Assembly (NCBI GenBank): GCA_017480265.1
Contig: JAFVAZ010000064.1
Coordinates: 1 to 16,559 of the forward strand
Direction of reading: 5' to 3'
Length of the DNA: 16,559 nucleotides
Source: Clostridia bacterium
Lineage (GTDB): Bacteria > Bacillota > Clostridia > Oscillospirales > Acutalibacteraceae
A program made the position numbers and the translations under genes. The notes beneath the pieces were generated by a model. It had not been told where the DNA came from. It ran no database searches and worked only from the letters and a program-made list of their open reading frames with translations. Position 1 is the stretch's first letter. Every line of letters begins with the position of its first letter. Below, piece after piece: positions 12,037 to 16,559 of this stretch.

Positions 12037-14823
12037 ATGTTGGAAGATTACAATAGCACTTTAAATTTGCCAAAAACTAGCTTCCCTATGAGGGCAGGTC
12101 TGCCGCAATTGGAGCCGCAGATGCTAAAAAAGTGGGAGGATAGCAGGATTTATGAAAAACTGCAAATAAAAAACCAAGATAAACCCAAATACATTGTTCA
12201 CGATGGTCCACCTTATGCCAATGGAGACATCCATATGGGCCATGCGCTAAATAAAATATTAAAAGACTTCGTGGTTAGATATAAAAGTATGACGGGCTTT
12301 TGCTCGCCTTTTGTGCCAGGGTGGGATACTCACGGCTTACCAACAGAGCTGAAAGCTAGACAAAAAGCCGGTTTGGAAAGTTCGCGGGATATGTCTACGG
12401 CAGAGCTAAGAAAGATATGTAAAGATTTTGTATTAAAATACGTGGATGACCAGCGAAATCAATTCAAAAGACTAGGCGTCTTGGCTGACTGGAGCAATCC
12501 GTATATAACACTGCAGAAAAATTTTGAGGCAAAGCAGATCGAACTTTTTGCAGATATGGCAGATAAAGGGTACGTTTATCGAGACTTAAAGCCCGTGTAT
12601 TGGTGCTCCGACTGCAAGACCGCGCTAGCGGAAGCCGAGATAGAGTACGAAAATGACACTTGCCATTCTATTTACGTGAAATTTAAAGTAACAAGCGATG
12701 AAAATAAATTGGCTTCTATGGGTGCCGATCTTTCCCAAACTTATTTTGTTATCTGGACCACTACAGCCTGGACTTTGCCGGGCAATGTAGCCGTATGCGT
12801 AGGGAAAGATTTCGATTATTCGCTTATAAAGCACAAAGACGAATACTATATAATGGCAAAAGACCTATACAAAAAAGCTATGGAAATAGCCGAGAAACAA
12901 GATTATCAAGTCTTAGGGAGCATAAAGGGTGCGGAGCTAGAAATGATGAAATTGAAGCATCCGTTTTTAGACCGAGAGTCTTTAGTCATAGTAGGGGACC
13001 ACGTAACTTTAGAATCAGGCACCGGGTGCGTACATACGGCGCCGGGGCACGGTGTAGAAGATTACGAAGTTTGCAGGAATTATGAAGAATTGCAGGTAAT
13101 AGTCCCTGTGGATAAAGACGGAACCTTGACGGATGAGGCGGGGCAGTTCGCAGGGCTAAAGGTAGGAGCGGCGAATAAACCCATCACGCAATTTTTGGAG
13201 CAAGCAGGGAATTTATTTGCAGTAGAAAAAATAGATCATCAGTATCCTCATTGCTGGAGGTGTAAAAATCCAGTAATTTTCAGAGCCACAGAACAATGGT
13301 TTTGTTCAATTGATAAATTTAAAGAGAATGCTTTGCAGGAGATTCAAAAAGTTACGTGGGTACCGGCTTGGGGCGAAGACAGGATCGCTGCAATGGTAAG
13401 AGAGAGAAAAGACTGGTGTATATCTAGGCAAAGGAAATGGGGCGTACCGATACCTGTATTCTTCTGCAAAAATTGCGAGGAACCATTAGTCGATAAGGAT
13501 TTGATCTTGAAAATAGCCAAAATTTTTGAAGAGGAAGGTTCCAACGCCTGGTATGAAAAAAGTGTGGCAGAATTAACAAACGGGCACGAGCTAACTTGTA
13601 AAAAATGTTCCGGGCACGAATTCAAAAAAGAAACGGATATAATGGATGTTTGGTTTGATTCTGGGTCTACGCATTTAGCCGTTTGCAAAGAAAGAGAAGA
13701 ACTTAGCTTCCCGGCGGATCTTTATTTAGAAGGTGCCGATCAATACCGAGGATGGTTTCAGTCGTCGCTATTGACTTGCGTAGCATTCTGCGGGAAGGCT
13801 CCTTATAAGGCAGTAGTGACGCACGGTTGGGTAGTAGATGGAGAAGGCAGGAAGCAGTCTAAATCTTTAGGCAATGGCGTAGAGCCGCAAACGGTTGTCG
13901 ATAAGTATGGTGCAGATATATTGAGGTTATGGGTATCTTCTGCCGACTATCATTCAGATATGAGGATTTCTCCGGAGATTTTAAAGCAACTTTCCGAGTC
14001 ATATAGAAAGATCCGGAACACTGCAAGGTTTATCTTGGGCAATTTATATGACTTTGACCCAGAAAAAGACAAGGTTGCACTAGATGAGCTTTTACCCCTT
14101 GATAAATGGGCGCTATCTAAATTAAATGAATTGATAGAACGGACCTTGAGCGCATACGATGCATTTGAATTTTATCAGGTTTATCATAGTGTTTATGACT
14201 TCTGCATTGTAGATATGTCAAACTACTACTTGGATATTTTAAAGGATAGACTCTATGTGGAAGCCGCAGACAGCACGACCAGAAGAGCTGCCCAGACTGC
14301 GATTTACTTAATTTTGCACTCATTGGTTAAGCTCATTAGCCCGATATTGGCATTTACGTCGGAAGAAATCTGGCACAGCTTGCCGAGTGAAGTTGCTGAC
14401 TGCAAAGAGTCAATTTTGATGAACTCTATGCCAAGCAAGTTTGATTTGGATATAGATGCCCAAATGTCAGAACTGTGGGATAATTTAGAAGGAATTCGCT
14501 CTGATGTAACAAAAGCCCTGGAACTTGCCCGGGGAAATAAAGTAATTGGCTCATCACTAGAAGCAGAAGTAGAGCTCCATTGCGAGGGCGAAGCTTTTGC
14601 CAAACTTTCAGAAAATAAAGCAATACTTAAAGAAATATTCATCGTTTCCTCCGTAAAGATCCTGAACGACAACGATGGAGAGATGATAGGCGAAAAAAAT
14701 AAAAACGTAGCAATAACCGTAAAAAAAGCTCCTGGCGAAAAATGCGAACGATGCTGGAGCTATAGCGAAACGGTAGGAGCAGATAAAATTTGCGAACGAT
14801 GCAGAAAGATACTAAACACTTAG
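12037..14823 (+). CDS. ileS: Isoleucyl-tRNA synthetase, type 1
   Basis: This enzyme charges tRNA-Ile and edits mischarged valine. It has 928 residues, standard for the bacterial type. The class I HIGH motif reads HMGH (66-69) within PPYANGDIHMGHALNK. The CP1 editing domain covers about 190-410 (WTTTAWTLPGNVA; TAPGHGVEDYEV). An internal zinc-knuckle pair follows (FFCKNCEEPL, LTCKKCSGHEF), then DIMDVWFDSGSTHLAV. The KMSKS loop reads KQSKS (606-610), a substitution of the second residue. A helical anticodon-binding domain follows. The C-terminal zinc knuckle is complete (Cys903, Cys906, Cys919, Cys922), which marks the type 1 form rather than the eukaryote-like type 2. GAGGAG precedes the ATG at good spacing. 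No T-box leader is present: the 91-base upstream gap is too short and lacks the T-box sequence. It lies between divIVA and lspA, as in many Firmicutes. Confidence 0.98.
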   Translation: MLEDYNSTLNLPKTSFPMRAGLPQLEPQMLKKWEDSRIYEKLQIKNQDKPKYIVHDGPPYANGDIHMGHALNKILKDFVVRYKSMTGFCSPFVPGWDTHGLPTELKARQKAGLESSRDMSTAELRKICKDFVLKYVDDQRNQFKRLGVLADWSNPYITLQKNFEAKQIELFADMADKGYVYRDLKPVYWCSDCKTALAEAEIEYENDTCHSIYVKFKVTSDENKLASMGADLSQTYFVIWTTTAWTLPGNVAVCVGKDFDYSLIKHKDEYYIMAKDLYKKAMEIAEKQDYQVLGSIKGAELEMMKLKHPFLDRESLVIVGDHVTLESGTGCVHTAPGHGVEDYEVCRNYEELQVIVPVDKDGTLTDEAGQFAGLKVGAANKPITQFLEQAGNLFAVEKIDHQYPHCWRCKNPVIFRATEQWFCSIDKFKENALQEIQKVTWVPAWGEDRIAAMVRERKDWCISRQRKWGVPIPVFFCKNCEEPLVDKDLILKIAKIFEEEGSNAWYEKSVAELTNGHELTCKKCSGHEFKKETDIMDVWFDSGSTHLAVCKEREELSFPADLYLEGADQYRGWFQSSLLTCVAFCGKAPYKAVVTHGWVVDGEGRKQSKSLGNGVEPQTVVDKYGADILRLWVSSADYHSDMRISPEILKQLSESYRKIRNTARFILGNLYDFDPEKDKVALDELLPLDKWALSKLNELIERTLSAYDAFEFYQVYHSVYDFCIVDMSNYYLDILKDRLYVEAADSTTRRAAQTAIYLILHSLVKLISPILAFTSEEIWHSLPSEVADCKESILMNSMPSKFDLDIDAQMSELWDNLEGIRSDVTKALELARGNKVIGSSLEAEVELHCEGEAFAKLSENKAILKEIFIVSSVKILNDNDGEMIGEKNKNVAITVKKAPGEKCERCWSYSETVGADKICERCRKILNT

Positions 14824-14880
14824 AAATATAATAAAACAAAGAAGCTACCAAAACACTTTGTATATTTAACGTTTGTAAGT

Positions 14881-14915
14881 TTTTGGGCGCAGAGGTCATA
14901 TGGTACGCCCCAAAA
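14881..14915. repeat. GC-rich stem-loop in the ileS-lspA gap
   Basis: TTTTGGGCG (14881-14889) pairs with CGCCCCAAAA (14906-14915) through nine pairs and one bulged C, around a 16-base loop. No T-run follows directly, although TTTTT occurs at 14925-14929 after a small ATG-CCG-CAT hairpin. It may be a processing or attenuation structure or a weak terminator between ileS and lspA. It stands out because the surrounding gap is A/T-rich. Confidence 0.5.
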
Positions 14916-14954
14916 TATGCCGCATTTTTGAGTGTGTATTAGCAGGTAATGTAG

Positions 14955-15425
14955 ATGATACTGTATTTTGTGGTAACGATTTTAGTTGCAGGGATAGATC
15001 AGACATTAAAAATCTTAGTTGCAAATAATATAAAAGGCAAGCAAGATATATCTCTCTTCAATGGTATATTGAGGTTTACTTATACTGAGAATCTGGGGGC
15101 AGCGTTCGGGCTCTTGCAAGGGGCAAAATATATGTTCATCTTATTGGTTGTATTGCTGTTGAGTTTTTATTTATATGCTATGCTGAGGAAAAAATCGGAC
15201 GATAAGCTATTAAAACTGGGATTAAGTTTAATAGCAGGGGGCGGTGTCGGGAATGCTATAGATAGGCTATTGCGAGGATATGTGATAGATTATATAAAGG
15301 TCTCGTTTTTTCCTCCAATATGCAATTTCGCCGATTATTGCATCACAGCGGGGGTGGTGGTGCTAGTAGTTTATATCTGCTTTTGCAAAAATGCTCCTTT
15401 AAAAAACAAAAGTGAGGGAAATTAA
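14955..15425 (+). CDS. lspA: Lipoprotein signal peptidase (signal peptidase II) LspA
   Basis: LspA is the membrane aspartyl protease that cuts lipoprotein signal peptides before the lipidated cysteine. The 156 residues make four transmembrane segments (about 1-20, 55-77, 87-105, 125-145). Conserved motifs are visible: Asp15 at the end of helix 1 (AGIDQTLK), TENLGAAFGLL (44-54), GGGVGNAIDRLLRGYVIDYI with catalytic Asp103, and CNFADYCITAG with catalytic Asp127. The ribosome site is weak (AGCAGG). A 131-base gap containing a GC-rich stem-loop separates it from ileS. The stop codon lies just before the rluD start, a typical lspA-rluD pair. One substrate in this window would be the lipoprotein at 450-1493. 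Confidence 0.96.
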   Translation: MILYFVVTILVAGIDQTLKILVANNIKGKQDISLFNGILRFTYTENLGAAFGLLQGAKYMFILLVVLLLSFYLYAMLRKKSDDKLLKLGLSLIAGGGVGNAIDRLLRGYVIDYIKVSFFPPICNFADYCITAGVVVLVVYICFCKNAPLKNKSEGN

Positions 15426-15426
15426 A

Positions 15427-16368
15427 TTGCTAAAAGAAATAAATATCATCGTAAAAGGGAAGCAAGATTTTGAATCCTTAGAAAAAGAAAGAATAGATAA
15501 AGCAATATCTATAAAAGTACCGGAACTCACAAGGTCTAAGATACAGAACTTGATAAAAGACGGGAATGTCTATATAAATGAAAAAATGCTGGAGGATAAA
15601 AATTACCGCGTGCAGCCAAATGACTCGATAAAAGTAATCTTACCTACCCAGAGGAAGCTTAGTTTAGCGCCGGAAAATATTCCGCTGGATATAGTCTATG
15701 AAGATAAAGATTTATTGGTTGTAAATAAACCGAAAGGGATGGTAGTGCATCCGGCAGCAGGCAACTATGAGCATACTTTGGTGAATGCTTTATTGTACCA
15801 TTGCATGGGGAGTTTATCTGGTGTGAACGATGTGGTAAGGCCGGGGATAGTGCATAGGCTCGATAAGGACACGAGTGGCCTATTGATAGTAGCCAAAAGT
15901 GACTTTGCGCATGTGAATTTAGCCGAACAAATCAAGGAACATTCGTTCTCTCGGCAATATGAAGCCATAGTTTACGGCAACTTAAAAGATGATGCGGAGA
16001 TTATAGATGCGCCTATTGGGAGGCATAAAGTGGATAGGAAAAAGATGATGGTAAGGATGGAAAAATCTAAGGAGGCGATCACACACTACAAGGTAGTAGC
16101 AAGGTACGAGGGTTTTACTCATGTGCGGTTAACTTTAAAAACAGGCAGGACGCATCAGATCAGAGTACATATGGCTTATATAGGTCATCCGGTAGCGGGA
16201 GATGTAGTTTATGGCCCCAAGAAGGTAATCTCACAGCTAAAGGGGCAGTGCTTGCATGCAAAGTATATAGGGTTTATACATCCTCGCACAGGTGAGTATT
16301 TAGAGTTTGAGTCAGAATTACCGGATTATTTTAAAAAATTTCTGCAAAGCTTAAGGAATGCGCAGTAG
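15427..16368 (+). CDS. rluD: RluD-type 23S rRNA pseudouridine synthase (probable TTG start)
   Basis: RluA/RluD family enzymes isomerise uridines in 23S rRNA; RluD proper acts on helix 69. From the TTG at 15427 the protein has 313 residues. An N-terminal S4 RNA-binding domain (about 20-75, ERIDKAISI to VQPNDSIKV) is followed by the catalytic domain with VVNKPKGMVVHPAAGN, the active-site motif HRLDKDTSGLLIVAK (Asp146), and the C-terminal TGRTHQIRVHMAYIGHPVAGDVVYG. A GTG at 15412 within lspA is in frame but lacks a ribosome site. GAGGG (15414-15418) is 8 bases before the TTG, which follows the lspA stop by one base. It is therefore translationally coupled to lspA. The S4 domain and family signature are clear; which uridines it modifies cannot be told from sequence, so the symbol follows the usual naming of lspA-linked homologues. 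Confidence 0.93.
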   Translation: MLKEINIIVKGKQDFESLEKERIDKAISIKVPELTRSKIQNLIKDGNVYINEKMLEDKNYRVQPNDSIKVILPTQRKLSLAPENIPLDIVYEDKDLLVVNKPKGMVVHPAAGNYEHTLVNALLYHCMGSLSGVNDVVRPGIVHRLDKDTSGLLIVAKSDFAHVNLAEQIKEHSFSRQYEAIVYGNLKDDAEIIDAPIGRHKVDRKKMMVRMEKSKEAITHYKVVARYEGFTHVRLTLKTGRTHQIRVHMAYIGHPVAGDVVYGPKKVISQLKGQCLHAKYIGFIHPRTGEYLEFESELPDYFKKFLQSLRNAQ

Positions 16369-16393
16369 TTGATTTGTAATTTGAAAGCTCACA

Positions 16394-16407
16394 ATTAAAT
16401 ATTTAAT
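16394..16407. repeat. 14-bp A/T palindrome downstream of rluD
   Basis: ATTAAAT followed by ATTTAAT is a perfect 14-bp palindrome in the gap after rluD. There is no GC stem or T-run to make a terminator. With this base composition it may be incidental. Confidence 0.25.
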
Positions 16408-16484
16408 ATAGATCTCTAACTAATATTTATAATTGTCTTTACTTAACTCCTTATTTTTAATTTTTTGGTGAGCGATCCCAATAA

Positions 16485-16490
16485 TATAAT
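16485..16490 (+). promoter_or_regulatory. Possible -10 box for the gene at the right edge
   Basis: TATAAT lies 16 bases before the ATG at 16507. The -35 region is only a T-run (16461-16466), so a promoter is possible but unproven. A start near 16497 would leave a very short leader that begins inside the ribosome site, which counts against it. Confidence 0.25.
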
Positions 16491-16506
16491 AAAGAGGGGC
16501 TAAAAA

Positions 16507-16559
16507 ATGAAAAAGGGAAAAAGTGCTATAAAGATAGCAGCAGTTATCAATATCGGGCC
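16507..16559 (+). CDS. Unidentified gene, first 17 codons only
   Basis: An ATG at 16507 follows an AGAGGGG ribosome site at 7-base spacing and opens a frame to the right edge: MKKGKSAIKIAAVINIG, then the window ends. The short basic start followed by IAAVINIG is loosely reminiscent of the first strand of actin-fold proteins such as Ppx/GppA phosphatases, which often read IAAIDIGSN. That is too little to assign a function. The strong ribosome site is the main evidence that this is a gene. Confidence 0.6.
   Translation, partial: MKKGKSAIKIAAVINIG

Noticed and set aside
14304..14672. Long minus-strand frames inside ileS, mutS, mutL and miaB
   Set aside because: They are antisense shadows of well-conserved genes, lacking ribosome sites and recognisable domains.

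Overview
The window is an A+T-rich bacterial chromosome segment with a dense Clostridia/Firmicutes-type layout. It shows Gram-positive style GGAGG ribosome sites, sigma-A-like promoters, SepF and DivIVA, a lipoprotein foldase relative, an endonuclease-type MutL, and heavy use of ATA and AGA/AGG codons. The neighbourhood (miaB-mutS-mutL-miaA running into sepF-divIVA-ileS-lspA-rluD) is the housekeeping block known from Clostridia. I cannot name a genus from sequence alone.

Left part (1-1573, minus strand): the 5' end of a membrane-anchored coiled-coil protein (possibly RmuC) runs off the left edge. Upstream of it lies a SurA/PrsA-like lipoprotein with its own good promoter. A perfect GC-rich hairpin of IS200/IS605-end style sits between them.

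Centre (about 1696-9260, plus strand): miaB and mutS are followed by mutL and miaA. These supply tRNA A37 modification (MiaA prenylates, MiaB methylthiolates) and mismatch repair (MutS recognises, MutL nicks). Between mutS and mutL, on the opposite strand, is a 67-residue peptide gene. Its product has a double-glycine leader-like N-terminus followed by a segment that reads like an XRE helix-turn-helix core. Its predicted -10 box sits inside a perfect inverted repeat. This is the least ordinary thing in the window.

Right part (9258-16368, plus strand): an HlyD-like membrane-anchored protein, sepF and divIVA (Z-ring anchoring and polar/septal organisation), ileS (isoleucyl-tRNA synthetase, type 1, with a C-terminal zinc knuckle), lspA (signal peptidase II) and rluD (23S rRNA pseudouridine synthase). 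lspA acts on lipoproteins such as the one at the left. A further gene starts at 16507 and leaves the window.

Start sites: ribosome-site placement argues for starts inside the longest reading frames of miaB, mutS, the small peptide, miaA, the HlyD-like gene and rluD. miaA and rluD appear to use TTG. No gene-free stretch exceeds 300 bases; the longest (1494-1764) holds two divergent promoters. No tRNA, rRNA, CRISPR array or transposase gene was seen.
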